NCBI RefSeq assembly: GCF_008386565.1
Contig: NZ_VUKA01000001.1
Location: 744,001 to 808,000 of the forward strand
Source: Teichococcus oryzae
GTDB taxonomy: Bacteria; Pseudomonadota; Alphaproteobacteria; Acetobacterales; Acetobacteraceae
Direction: 5' to 3'
DNA: 64,000 bases
The stretch's first letter is position 1. Each line of letters opens with the position of its first letter. Under the pieces are notes generated by a model. That model ran no database searches. It saw only the letters and a program-made list of their open reading frames with translations, and was not told where the DNA came from. Below, piece by piece: positions 1-10,226 of this stretch. A program made the translations under genes and the position numbers.

Positions 1-311
1 ATTCCGGCCTGGCGCTGGGGCGGCGGCGGTGGCGCGGCCGGTGCCTCCCGGTGCGCCGTCAGCACGCAGGTGGCGGAGGCGACACCGGGCACGGCGCCCG
101 CGGCGGCCTCGGCCGCGGCGCGCAGCGGCTCCAGCGCACGCGCTTCCTCGCGCCGGACGGCCAGGGCGAACTGCACCAGGCTGCCGCGCACCGCCAGCCC
201 CTGCAGCATGCCGGCCGCCACGACATCCTGCCCGGTGCCGGGATGCCGCACCGCGCGCAGCGCGTTGCGCACCGCTTCAGCCAGCGCTTCTTCAGCCTTC
301 GGTTCCGGCAT
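1..311 (-). CDS. mrp: Mrp/ApbC-type Fe-S cluster carrier ATPase, N-terminal part (cut by window start)
   Basis: The reading frame starts with ATG at 311 and runs open off the left edge, so only about 103 residues are visible. They form the N-terminal MIP18/DUF59-like domain seen in front of the P-loop domain of Mrp/ApbC: residues near the start read MPEPKAEEALAEAVRNALRA, then a VRHPGTGQDVV segment (the usual DP..G..IV turn), then an Ala-rich helix and VPGVASATCVLTAHRE, followed by a Pro-rich linker. The P-loop ATPase part would lie outside the window. Members of the family bind and transfer Fe-S clusters. The gene is divergent from hflK across 187 bp. The identification rests on the small domain plus the common mrp/hflKC neighbourhood in alphaproteobacteria. 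Confidence 0.75.
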   Translation of the reverse strand, partial: MPEPKAEEALAEAVRNALRAVRHPGTGQDVVAAGMLQGLAVRGSLVQFALAVRREEARALEPLRAAAEAAAGAVPGVASATCVLTAHREAPAAPPPPPQRQAG

Positions 312-498
312 CGCTTGAAAACCCCCAGAAAGCGGACAATATCGGCCACGCCCCCGTCGAATGCGCCGCCTCGCGTTGCATCCGGCCCGGACAGGGCGAC
401 ATATGGACCTCGCGGTCCGGCCCTGTCGCGCATGCACCTTCATCGCGCAAGCACTTCTGGCCGGGTTGCACGACAGATGACGGGAGAAGAGCCAGCCG
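312..498. promoter_or_regulatory. Divergent mrp/hflK intergenic region with nested hairpin
   Basis: The 187-bp spacer holds an inverted repeat, GACAGGGC at 390-397 and GCCCTGTC at 420-427. Inside it is a smaller hairpin GGACC-tcgc-GGTCC at 405-418. A weak promoter-like pair for hflK is TTGCAT (376-381) with ACATAT 17 bp downstream. The hairpin would lie in the hflK leader or act as an operator; the sequence cannot decide which. No ORF here looks real. Confidence 0.35.
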
Positions 499-1707
499 AT
501 GCCGTGGAACAATAGTGGCGGATCCGGCCAAGGGGGGAGCCCATGGGGGAACCCGCGTCCCGGCGGACCCTGGGGGCAGCCTCCCTCGGGCGGGGGGCGT
601 GGCCCGGGTCAGGGCGGCCCCGACCTGGAGGAAGCGATCCGTCAGGCGCAGGACGCGCTACGCCGCATCCTCCCGGGCGGTGGCCGCAGCAGCGGCAAGT
701 GGATCGGCCTCGGTGCGCTGGCATTGGTGGTGGTCTGGGCGGCCAGTGGCATTTACCGCGTGGAGCCGGACGAGCAGGGCGTGGTGATGCGCTTCGGCGC
801 CTTCAACCGCGTCACCCAATCGGGCCTGAACTACCGCATCCCCTGGCCGGTGGAGAGCGTGACCACGCCGCGCGTCACCCGCATCAACCGCATCGATGTC
901 GGCTTCCGCGCCGCCGGCGACGCGCCGCTGGCCCGCCCGGTGCCGGCCCGCGACGTGGTCGAGGAAAGCCTGATGCTGACCGGCGACGAGAACATCATCG
1001 ACATCGACTTCGCGGTGTTCTGGCAGATCCGCGATGCCGGCGAATACCTGTTCAACACCCGCAATCCCGACCAGACCGTGAAGTCGGCGGCCGAAAGCGT
1101 GATGCGCGAGGTGGTCGGCCAGACGCCGATCCAGCCGGCGCTGACCGAGGCCCGCGCCGATATTGAAACGCGGGTGCGGACCGGCGTGCAGTTCATCATG
1201 GACCAGTACAAGTCCGGCATCGACGTCACCCAGGTGCAGCTGCTGAAGGTCGATCCGCCGAACGAGGTGATCGACACCTTCCGCGACGTGCAGCGCGCCA
1301 ATGCCGACCGCGAGCGCCTGCGCAACGAGGCCGAGGCGTACCGCAACGAGATCATCCCGCGCGCCCGCGGCGAAGGCCAGCGGCTGGTGCAGGAGGCCGA
1401 GGGCTACAAGGAAAGCCAGGTTGCCCGCGCCCGCGGTGAGGCGTCCCGCTTCACCTCCATCCTGTCGGCCTATCAGGTGGCCAAGGATGTCACCATGCGC
1501 CGCATCTACATGGAAACCATGGAGGATATCCTGCGCCGGAACCCCAAGCTGCTGGTCGACGACCAGTTGCAGGGCGTGGTGCCGTATCTGCCGCTGGATG
1601 GCCGTGGCGGCCGCGTGACGCCGCTGGACAGCGCGCCGCCGGCACCCCCGGCCGTGCTTGATCCGCCGGCGCCCGCCGGGCGTCCGCAAACCGGAGCCAG
1701 CCGATGA
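499..1707 (+). CDS. hflK: HflK, SPFH-domain subunit of the FtsH-modulating HflKC complex
   Basis: The 402-residue protein has the HflK layout. A Gly/Pro-rich cytoplasmic tail (about 1-45, many GGPWG-type repeats) is followed by one membrane segment at about 68-88 (WIGLGALALVVVWAASGIYR). The SPFH/band-7 domain starts at VEPDEQGVVMRFGAFNR, and a long charged helix is rich in Arg, Glu and Ala (about 260-330). HflK and HflC form a large periplasmic-side assembly that encloses and restrains the FtsH protease. The gene overlaps hflC by the four bases ATGA, so the two are translationally coupled. The start ATG at 499 gives the usual MPWN N-terminus of alphaproteobacterial HflK. Confidence 0.95.
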   Translation: MPWNNSGGSGQGGSPWGNPRPGGPWGQPPSGGGRGPGQGGPDLEEAIRQAQDALRRILPGGGRSSGKWIGLGALALVVVWAASGIYRVEPDEQGVVMRFGAFNRVTQSGLNYRIPWPVESVTTPRVTRINRIDVGFRAAGDAPLARPVPARDVVEESLMLTGDENIIDIDFAVFWQIRDAGEYLFNTRNPDQTVKSAAESVMREVVGQTPIQPALTEARADIETRVRTGVQFIMDQYKSGIDVTQVQLLKVDPPNEVIDTFRDVQRANADRERLRNEAEAYRNEIIPRARGEGQRLVQEAEGYKESQVARARGEASRFTSILSAYQVAKDVTMRRIYMETMEDILRRNPKLLVDDQLQGVVPYLPLDGRGGRVTPLDSAPPAPPAVLDPPAPAGRPQTGASR

Positions 1708-2621
1708 ACCGCGCCCTGATCCTGGGCGGCGTCGCCGCCGTGGCGCTGCTCGCCGCCGCTTCCTCCCTGTTCACCGTGCAGCAGACCGAACAGGTGCTGG
1801 TGACCCAGTTCGGCGAGCCGGTGCGCGTCATCAACGACCCGGGGCTGCACGCCAAGATCCCGTTTATCCAGACGGTGATCTCCTTCGACCGCCGCCTGCT
1901 GGATTATGACGCGCCGGGCGAGGAGGTGATCCTCAGCGACCAGCGCCGGCTGATCATGGACAGCTTCACCCGCTTCCGCATCGTCGATCCGCTGCTGTTC
2001 TTCCAGACGGTGGGCGCGCAGGAAGCCGGCATCCGTGGCCGCCTTTCCTCCATTGTCGCGTCGGCGCTGCGCCGCGTGCTCGGCAATGAGCCGTTGCTGG
2101 CAGTGCTGTCCTCCGACCGGGCGCGGATCATGAACGAGATCCAGCGCCAGGTGAACGCCGAGGCCCGGCGCTTCGGTGTCGAGGTGCAGGATGTGCGGGT
2201 CCGCCGCGCCGACCTGCCGGAAGAGAACACCCAGGCCATCCTGCGGCGCATGCAGTCCGAGCGCGAGCGTGTCGCGCGCGAGGCCCGCGCCGAAGGCGCC
2301 GAGGTCGCGGCCCGCATTCGTGCGGGCGCCGAGCGCGAGCGCACCGTTCTGCTGGCCGAAAGCCAGGCCCAGGCGGACACGCTGCGCGGCCAGGGCGACC
2401 AGGAGGCGATCCGCATCTTCGCCGAGGCGGCGCAGGGCGACCGGGATTTCTGGCGCTTCTACCGCTCCATGCAGGCCTATCGCGAGGCCTTCTCCGAGGG
2501 CGAGACGCGGCTGATCCTGACGCCGAGCTCGGAGTTCTTCCGCTACTTCCGGCAGGCCCTGCCGGATGGAGAGGCGGCGCCGTCCGCCGCGCCCGCGCCC
2601 ATGGCGGCGCCAGCCCCGTGA
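1704..2621 (+). CDS. hflC: HflC, partner SPFH subunit of HflKC
   Basis: The 305-residue protein has an N-terminal signal-anchor helix (about 5-20) directly followed by the HflC signature VQQTEQVLVTQFGEPVRVI. The SPFH fold and an Arg/Glu/Ala-rich coiled helix follow (ERERVAREARAEGAEVAARI region, about 190-230). The C-terminus is an Ala/Pro tail. It forms the alternating HflK-HflC ring that regulates FtsH. Its start overlaps the hflK stop codon, and the DUF2065 gene begins 10 bp after its own stop. Length and domain order match the family. Confidence 0.95.
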   Translation: MNRALILGGVAAVALLAAASSLFTVQQTEQVLVTQFGEPVRVINDPGLHAKIPFIQTVISFDRRLLDYDAPGEEVILSDQRRLIMDSFTRFRIVDPLLFFQTVGAQEAGIRGRLSSIVASALRRVLGNEPLLAVLSSDRARIMNEIQRQVNAEARRFGVEVQDVRVRRADLPEENTQAILRRMQSERERVAREARAEGAEVAARIRAGAERERTVLLAESQAQADTLRGQGDQEAIRIFAEAAQGDRDFWRFYRSMQAYREAFSEGETRLILTPSSEFFRYFRQALPDGEAAPSAAPAPMAAPAP

Positions 2622-2631
2622 GGCGCCTGGC

Positions 2632-2826
2632 GTGACCGGGCTGCAATTGCTGGCCGGGGTGGCGGTGGTGATGGCGCTGGAAGGGCTGCTTTACGCCGCC
2701 TTTCCGGATGCCATGCGCCGCGCCCTGGCCGGCATCAGCGCCGTGGCGCCGGAACGGCTGCGGCTGGTCGGGCTCGGCGTGGCCGTGACCGGTATCGCGC
2801 TGGCCACCTTCCTTGTGCGCGGCTGA
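2632..2826 (+). CDS. DUF2065 (YjeT-like) small inner-membrane protein
   Basis: This is a 64-residue protein with two hydrophobic helices (about 4-20 and 40-60). They are separated by the loop YAAFPDAMRRALAGISAV, which is the DUF2065 hallmark (F/P..A/M/R pattern between two helices). The GTG at 2632 is preferred because it puts the first helix right at the N-terminus and leaves a 10-bp gap after hflC. An in-frame ATG at 2566 would lie inside hflC and add an Arg/Pro-rich stretch typical of out-of-frame GC-rich DNA. DUF2065 genes are routinely linked to hflKC; their biochemical role is unknown. Confidence 0.8.
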   Translation: MTGLQLLAGVAVVMALEGLLYAAFPDAMRRALAGISAVAPERLRLVGLGVAVTGIALATFLVRG

Positions 2827-2989
2827 TGCCGGCGCATTCCCGCGGCCTGTCCCGGGCCGCCCGCGCTTCATTGTGTAACAATCAATGCGCCGCCGGCCAG
2901 GGCGGATGCCCCTTCCGCCCTGGCATGTTCCGCCCCATTTCCGATGCCCGGGCCTTGCCCGGGTCCCGTCCCGTCAGCGAGGTTTGCCG
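2827..2989. promoter_or_regulatory. degP upstream region with two strong hairpins
   Basis: The region holds a perfect 11-bp stem with a 7-nt loop (2896-2906 paired with 2914-2924). A second hairpin, CCCGGGC-CTT-GCCCGGG, sits at 2947-2963. Upstream is a short inverted repeat ATTGT-gta-ACAAT at 2870-2882. The first hairpin could end hflKC transcription or fold in the degP leader; there is no U-tract, so it is not a classical terminator. Confidence 0.4.
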
Positions 2990-4540
2990 ATGCGTCTCGC
3001 CACCCTGATCCTGTCCGCCACCGTCGCCACGGCGCCGCTGACCCTGCCGCAACTGGCCATGGCCCAGCCGCAGCCGGCTCCCGCGCCATCGGCTCCCACG
3101 CCCGTGGCCCCCGCGCCCTCCGCCGCCACGCCGGAAAGCTTCGCGCCGCTGGCGCGCCGCCTGCTACCCTCGGTGGTCAACATCCAGACCAACCAGACAT
3201 TGCAGGCGCGCGGCAACCGGCCCGATGCGCCGGAAATGCCGCAGGCGCCCCCGGGCAGCCCGTTCGAGGAGTTGTTCCGCGACTTCTTTGAGCGCAACCG
3301 CCCGCCCGGGATGCGCCCTGGCCAGCCGCAGCGCCGCCAGCAGAGCCAGGGCTCCGGCTTCATCATCGACGCTTCCGGCATCGTGGTGACCAACAACCAC
3401 GTCATCGACGGCGCCGACGAGATCAACGTGGTGCTGCAGGACAACACCACGCTGAAGGCCGAGCTGATTGGCACCGACCAGCGCACCGACCTCGCCGTGC
3501 TGCGCGTGAAGTCGGAAAAGCCGCTGCCCACCGTGGCCTTCGGCGATTCCGACCGCGCCGAGGTGGGCGACTGGGTGCTGGCCATCGGCAACCCGCTGGG
3601 TTTCGGCGGCAGCGTCACCTCCGGCATCGTGTCGGCGCGCGGCCGCAACATCAATGCCGGGCCGTATGACGACTTCATCCAGACGGATGCGGCCATCAAC
3701 CGCGGCAATTCCGGCGGCCCGCTGTTCAACGTCCAGGGCGAGGTGATCGGCATCAACACCGCCATCGTCTCGCCCTCCGGCGGCTCGATCGGCATCGGCT
3801 TCGCCATTCCGTCCAACCTGGCCAAGAACGTCGTCGCGCAGCTGCAGGATGGCGGAAAGGTGCGGCGCGGCTGGCTGGGCGTGAACATCCAGCAGGTGAC
3901 GGACGAGATCGCCGAAAGCCTCGGCCTGCAGGGTGGCGGGCGCGGCGCGCTGGTGGCCCGGGCGCAGGAAGGCGGCCCGGCGGCGCAGGGCGGCATCCAG
4001 AATGGCGATGTGATCCTGCGTTTCAACGGGCATGACGTGCGCGAGATGCGGCAGTTGCCGCGGGTGGTCGCCGAAACGCCGGTCGGCACCAAGGCGCCGG
4101 TGGTGGTGTGGCGCGACGGCCGCGAGCAGACGCTGGAGTTGACCGTGGCGGAACTGCCGGCCGAGCAGCAGGCGGCGGGCGGGGCGCCGGAACAGCCGCG
4201 TCCCGGCGCCGCGCTGGAGCTTTCCGGCCTCGGCCTGAAGGTGGCGCCGGTGTCGCCGGAAACGCGCGAGCGCTTCAGCCTCAAGGAAGATGCGCGTGGG
4301 GTGGTCGTGACCGAGGTCGCCCCCGGCAGCTCCGCCGCCGAGCGTGGCCTGTCCGCCGGGGACCTGATCGTGGAGGTGCAGCAGAACCGCGTTTCCACCC
4401 CGCAGGAGGTGCAGGAGCAGCTGGCCCGGCTGCGCCGGCAGAACCGCCCCTCGGCGCTGCTGTTGATCGAAACCGGGCAGGGCCAGCGCTTCGTGCCGCT
4501 GCGCCTGGCGCCCGAGGGCGGCGGCGGCAGCCCGGGCTGA
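2990..4540 (+). CDS. degP: Do/HtrA family periplasmic serine protease, two PDZ domains
   Basis: The 516-residue protein begins with a signal peptide (about 1-24, cut after AMAQ), then a Pro/Ala linker. The trypsin-like domain has the triad His137 (NNHVIDG), Asp167 (RTDLAVLRV) and Ser241 (RGNSGGPLF). Two PDZ domains follow (about 280-370 and 405-500, the second with GLSAGDLIVEVQQ). It degrades or refolds damaged envelope proteins in the periplasm. I chose ATG 2990 because it places the signal peptide at the N-terminus; a longer frame to 2885 adds 35 residues without such a pattern. The gene lies downstream of hflKC, an arrangement common in alphaproteobacteria, and is closed by an intrinsic terminator. 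DegQ or MucD would be equally valid names. Confidence 0.95.
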   Translation: MRLATLILSATVATAPLTLPQLAMAQPQPAPAPSAPTPVAPAPSAATPESFAPLARRLLPSVVNIQTNQTLQARGNRPDAPEMPQAPPGSPFEELFRDFFERNRPPGMRPGQPQRRQQSQGSGFIIDASGIVVTNNHVIDGADEINVVLQDNTTLKAELIGTDQRTDLAVLRVKSEKPLPTVAFGDSDRAEVGDWVLAIGNPLGFGGSVTSGIVSARGRNINAGPYDDFIQTDAAINRGNSGGPLFNVQGEVIGINTAIVSPSGGSIGIGFAIPSNLAKNVVAQLQDGGKVRRGWLGVNIQQVTDEIAESLGLQGGGRGALVARAQEGGPAAQGGIQNGDVILRFNGHDVREMRQLPRVVAETPVGTKAPVVVWRDGREQTLELTVAELPAEQQAAGGAPEQPRPGAALELSGLGLKVAPVSPETRERFSLKEDARGVVVTEVAPGSSAAERGLSAGDLIVEVQQNRVSTPQEVQEQLARLRRQNRPSALLLIETGQGQRFVPLRLAPEGGGGSPG

Positions 4541-4601
4541 CAGGCCGGAAGAAATATCCCCGGGGGCGCTGCCCCTGGGGGCGCCGGGCTCTCCGGCAAC
4601 A

Positions 4602-4628
4602 GGGCCGCATCCCTTGCGGCCCTTTTTT
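4602..4628 (+). terminator. Intrinsic terminator after degP
   Basis: Perfect 8-bp stem GGGCCGCA (4602-4609) with TGCGGCCC (4615-4622), 5-nt loop, followed directly by six T. It lies 61 bp after the degP stop and before the convergent serB. Just upstream (about 4557-4580) is another GC-rich fold built on GGGGCGCTGCCCC. Confidence 0.9.
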
Positions 4629-4686
4629 CATGGTCGGGCCCGCGTTCCTTCCGGACAGGCCGCCCCGGAAGGGCGCCGCGCGGCCT

Positions 4687-5577
4687 TTACGCGACGAACT
4701 CCGCCGCGCGATACCCTTGTGCGAAAAGCAGGGCCCGCAGATCCGTATGATCCACACGAACCCGCGCCGAGGCCGCCACCACGGGCTTGGCATGGTAGGC
4801 GACACCCAGCCCGGCAGCGCCGATCATCGCCAGGTCGTTGGCGCCGTCCCCCACGGCGAGGCTGTCCGCCAGCGTCAGCCTCAGCTCGGCGCAAAGGCGC
4901 TTCAGCGTGGCGAGCTTGCTGTCGCGGTCGAAGATCGGCTCGGCCACCGTGCCGGTCAGCCGCTGGCCGTCATCTTCCAGGATGTTGGCGTGGTGGCTGG
5001 TGAAGCCGGCCCATCGCGCGACGCGCCCGGTGAACCAGGTGAACCCGCCCGAGGCGAGGGCGCAATGCGCCCCGTTGGCCGTCATGGTGCGCACCAGCGC
5101 TTCCGCCCCCGGCGTCAGCCGCACGTCCTTCCAGGTTTCCTCCAGCGCCGAGACATCGAGGCCCTTCAGCATGGCGACGCGCTCGCGCAGCGCCGTGGCG
5201 AAGTCGATCTCGCCATTCATCGAGCGGCGGGTGATCTCGGCCACGCGGTCCTTCAGCCCGGCAAAGGCGGCCAGCTCATCCAGCGTTTCGCTGGTGACGA
5301 TGGTGCTGTCCATGTCGGCGATCAGCAGCTTCTTGCGCCGGCCTTCCGAAGATTGGGCGATGACGTCCACCGCGGCGCCGTCCAGCGCCAGCCGGGCGGC
5401 CGCCTCGGCCTGCTCGGGGGCCAGGCCGTTGAAGGGCAGGTCCACCGCCTCGCCCTCCGACAGCCAGTCCGGCGCGGCGGCATTGGCGCCAAGGGGGGTG
5501 AGCGCATCATGGATGCGCGCGGGGAGGGTGGCTGGCAGGCCGCCGGGCGGAGCGATCAGGGTGAGCACATGCTGCAT
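4687..5577 (-). CDS. serB: Phosphoserine phosphatase SerB
   Basis: A 296-residue HAD-family enzyme that releases serine from phosphoserine, the last step of serine synthesis. The N-terminal about 80 residues are the variable regulatory half. Motif I is ADMDSTIVTSE with nucleophile Asp88 and acid/base Asp90. Motif II is ALASGGFTWFTG, and motif III/IV is VGDGANDLAMI. The C-terminus GVAYHAKP is typical of SerB. The start ATG at 5577 (MQHVLTLIAPPG) is preferred over 5619, because the longer version would overlap miaA. Only 26 bp separate the serB and miaA starts, so their promoters must extend into each other's genes. Confidence 0.93.
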   Translation of the reverse strand: MQHVLTLIAPPGGLPATLPARIHDALTPLGANAAAPDWLSEGEAVDLPFNGLAPEQAEAAARLALDGAAVDVIAQSSEGRRKKLLIADMDSTIVTSETLDELAAFAGLKDRVAEITRRSMNGEIDFATALRERVAMLKGLDVSALEETWKDVRLTPGAEALVRTMTANGAHCALASGGFTWFTGRVARWAGFTSHHANILEDDGQRLTGTVAEPIFDRDSKLATLKRLCAELRLTLADSLAVGDGANDLAMIGAAGLGVAYHAKPVVAASARVRVDHTDLRALLFAQGYRAAEFVA

Positions 5578-5603
5578 GGCGCGCGGACCATGCCCGGTGA
5601 CGC

Positions 5604-6602
5604 ATGAGCGATCAACCATTTGCCCTGCTGATCGCCGGTCCCACCGCCAGCGGCAAGTCCGCCCTGGCGCTGGGACTCGCCGAGCATTTCGGCGGCACGG
5701 TGATCAATGCCGACAGCATGCAGGTTTATGCGGGCCTGCGGGTGCTGACCGCGCAGCCCTCCGCCGCCGAGATGGCATGCCTGCCGCACCGGCTCTACGG
5801 CGTGCGCGACCCGGCCGAGGCCGCCAGCGTCGCCTGGTGGCGGGAACAGGCCCTGGCCGAGATGGAGGCGGCCCGCGCGGCGGGACGGCTGCCCATCCTG
5901 TGCGGCGGCACCGGGCTTTATTTCCGGTCCCTGACCGAAGGGCTGACGGAGATCCCGCCGATTCCCCCTGAGGCCAGGGAGGAAGCGCGAGGGTTGCTGG
6001 CGGCGGAAGGCCCCGCCGCGCTGCATGCCCGGCTGGCGGCGGCGGACCCGGCCAGCGCCGCCCGGCTGCGCCCTTCCGACAGCCAGCGCCTCGCCCGCGC
6101 CTGGGAGGTATGGCGCGGCACCGGCCGGGGAATGGATTTCTGGCACAAGGAAGGGGGCACGGGCCCGGCAAGGCTGGGGGAAAGGCCCTGGCGCTTCGCG
6201 GCGATCCGGCTAGACCCGCCGCGGGATGCGCTGCGCGACGCGATCCGCCTGCGCTGGGCCGCCATGCTGCGCGCCGGCGCGGAGGCCGAGGTGCGGGCGC
6301 TGCTGGCGCGCGGCCTCGACCCGGCCTTGCCGGCCATGCGCGCGCATGGCGTGCCCGAGCTGGGCGCCGTGCAGCGCGGCGCCATTGGGCTGGAGGAGGC
6401 GGGGCGCCGTGCCTGCCTCGCCATCGGCCAGTACACCAAGCGCCAGGCCACCTGGTACCGCCATCACGCCCTGGCTGCCCCCAGCCTGACGCATACGATC
6501 CATGCGCGGATCGCGGGATTGGAGCAATTTTCAGAAAGTGAGGGGGCTGAAATTTTCTCGTTTGTTCGTTCCGGCGTTGACGGGTCCGAAACAGACGACT
6601 AG
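5604..6602 (+). CDS. miaA: tRNA dimethylallyltransferase MiaA
   Basis: The 332-residue enzyme adds dimethylallyl to A37 of tRNAs reading UNN codons. The P-loop GPTASGKS is at residues 12-19. The substrate-binding INADSMQVYAGL follows, then GGTGLYFRSLTEG and the C-terminal GQYTKRQATWYRHH segment that contacts tRNA. The last about 30 residues (from LEQFSESEG) lie beyond the conserved core, and the underlying DNA is clearly less GC-rich than the rest. The gene is divergent from serB and 81 bp upstream of ilvB. A weak TTGACG at 6577-6582 near its 3' end could be part of the ilv promoter. Confidence 0.95.
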   Translation: MSDQPFALLIAGPTASGKSALALGLAEHFGGTVINADSMQVYAGLRVLTAQPSAAEMACLPHRLYGVRDPAEAASVAWWREQALAEMEAARAAGRLPILCGGTGLYFRSLTEGLTEIPPIPPEAREEARGLLAAEGPAALHARLAAADPASAARLRPSDSQRLARAWEVWRGTGRGMDFWHKEGGTGPARLGERPWRFAAIRLDPPRDALRDAIRLRWAAMLRAGAEAEVRALLARGLDPALPAMRAHGVPELGAVQRGAIGLEEAGRRACLAIGQYTKRQATWYRHHALAAPSLTHTIHARIAGLEQFSESEGAEIFSFVRSGVDGSETDD

Positions 6603-6683
6603 ACCGGCGCTTCCGGCAGCAGACCGGCCGCCAAGCACAACACCCCCGCGCCGCATCCCGCAACCGCAGGAAAGCCAGCATCA

Positions 6684-8479
6684 ATGTCCTCCGCCACCCT
6701 TCCCGCCGCATCCGAGACCCAGTCCATGACGGGTGCCGAGATCGTCCTGCGCGCGCTGAAGGAACAGGGCGTAGAGGTCATCTTCGGCTATCCGGGCGGC
6801 GCCGTGCTGCCGATCTACGACGCCATCTTCAACCAGAACGCCATCCGCCACATCCTGGTGCGGCATGAGCAGGCGGCGGTGCATGCCGCCGAGGGTTATG
6901 CGCGCTCCACCGGCAAGGTGGGCTGCGTGCTGGTGACCTCCGGCCCCGGCGCCACCAACGCCGTGACCGGGCTGGTGGACGCGCTGCTGGACAGCATCCC
7001 CATCGTCTGCCTGACCGGGCAGGTGCCGACGCACCTGATTGGCAACGATGCCTTCCAGGAAGCCGACACCACCGGCATCACCCGGCCCGCGACCAAGCAC
7101 AACTACCTGGTCAAGCAGATGGACAAGCTGGCCAGCACGGTGCACGAGGCGTTCTACGTGGCGCGCTCCGGCCGCCCCGGCCCGGTGGTGATCGACCTGC
7201 CGAAGGACATCCTGATCGGCAAGGGGCAATACACCCCGCCGCCATCGCAGGAGCACCGCTCCTACCGCCCGCAGACCGAGCCGGACGCGGTGCAGATCCG
7301 CAAGGCGGTGCGACTGCTGAAGGAAGCGAAGCGCCCGGTTGTCTATGCCGGCGGCGGCGTGATCAATGCCGGGCCCGAGGCTTCCGCGCTGCTGACGAAG
7401 TTCGTGCGCATGGCCGGGCTGCCCTGCACCAACACGCTGATGGGCCTTGGCGCCTATCCGTCCTCCGATCCGCAATTCCTGGGCATGCTGGGCATGCACG
7501 GCACGGTCGAGGCCAACCTCGCCATGCATGGCTGCGACGTGATGTTCAACATCGGCGCCCGCTTCGACGACCGGGTGACGGGACGGCTGAACGCCTTCGC
7601 GCCAAATTCGGTGAAGATCCACGCCGATATCGACCCGTCCTCGATCAACAAGAACGTCAAGGTCGAGGTGCCCATCGTCGGCGACGCCGCCGCCGTGCTG
7701 CGCGCGCTGATCGCGGCCTGGGACGCAGATGAGGCGAAGCAGGACCGGCCGTCCCTGGCCGAGTGGTGGCGCCAGATCGACGAATGGCGCGGCAAGAACT
7801 GCCTGGCCTATGTGCAGGACAGCAAGATCATCAAGCCGCAGCATGCGGTGAAGCGGCTCTATGAGCTGACCAAGGAAAGCGGGCGCGAAACCTTCATCAC
7901 CACCGAGGTCGGCCAGCACCAGATGTGGGCCGCGCAGTATTTCGGCTTCGAGAAGCCGAACCGCTGGATGACCTCGGGCGGGCTCGGCACCATGGGTTAT
8001 GGCCTGCCGGCCGCCATGGGCGTGCAGGTGGCGCATCCGGACGCGCTGGTGATCGACATCGCCGGCGAGGCCTCGATCCTGATGAACATCCAGGAAATGT
8101 CCACGGTGGCGCAGTACCGCCTGCCGGTGAAGGTGTTCATCCTGAACAACCAGTATATGGGCATGGTGCGGCAGTGGCAGGAATTGCTGCATGGCGGCCG
8201 CTACTCGGAAAGCTATTCCGAGGCGCTGCCGGATTTCGTCAAGCTGGCGGAAAGCTTCCACGGCGTCGGCATGCGGGCCGAGAGCACGGATGACCTCGAC
8301 CGCGTAATCCGCGAGATGATCGCCATCGACCGCCCCGTCATCGTCGATGTCGCGGTGGACGAAAAGGAAAACGTGTTCCCGATGATCCCCTCGGGCGCCG
8401 CGCATAACGAGATGCTGCTCGCCCCCGGCCAGATCGCCGCCGGCGCCGGCGTGACCGATGAAGGGACCGCGCTGGTCTG

Positions 8480-8480
<1 letters not shown>
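6684..8480 (+). CDS. ilvB: Acetolactate synthase large subunit
   Basis: A 598-residue ThDP enzyme that condenses two pyruvates, or pyruvate and 2-oxobutyrate, for valine/leucine and isoleucine synthesis. The three domains are in order. The PYR domain has the catalytic Glu62 (VRHEQAAVHAAEGYA). The middle domain has the FAD-related region. The PP domain has the cofactor motif as GEASILMNIQEM, the variant usual in alphaproteobacteria rather than GDGSF. The N-terminus carries a short Ser/Ala lead before MTGAEIVLRALKEQG. It shares one base with ilvH (TGATG), which couples translation. No leader peptide rich in Ile/Val/Leu was seen upstream. Confidence 0.95.
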
Positions 8481-10148
<1,668 letters not shown>

Positions 10149-10156
10149 GGCGGGCC

Positions 10157-10226
10157 GGGGCCGGCGATCCGGCCCCGCCATGCTGCCTGCGGCGCACGGC
10201 CCCGGCCGGTGCGCCGTTTTCGTTTT
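10157..10226 (+). terminator. Double hairpin terminator after ilvC
   Basis: First hairpin: GGGGCCGG-CGAT-CCGGCCCC (10157-10176). Second hairpin: GGCGCAC (10191-10197) with GTGCGCC (10209-10215), then GTTTTCGTTTT. The second, with its T-rich tail, is a classical terminator for the ilv operon. It reaches the stop codon of the convergent gene. Confidence 0.85.

Noticed and set aside
5578-5619. Longer serB start at 5619
   Set aside because: It would overlap miaA by 16 bp and adds residues not seen in SerB; ATG 5577 begins the expected strand.
6502-6729. A branched-chain leader peptide ahead of ilvB
   Set aside because: The small frames in 6500-6684 show no run of Ile, Val or Leu codons and no clear attenuator hairpin.
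6681-8405. 574-residue open frame antisense to ilvB
   Set aside because: Shadow of ilvB, with the same His/Asp/Arg-rich bias as other antisense frames here.
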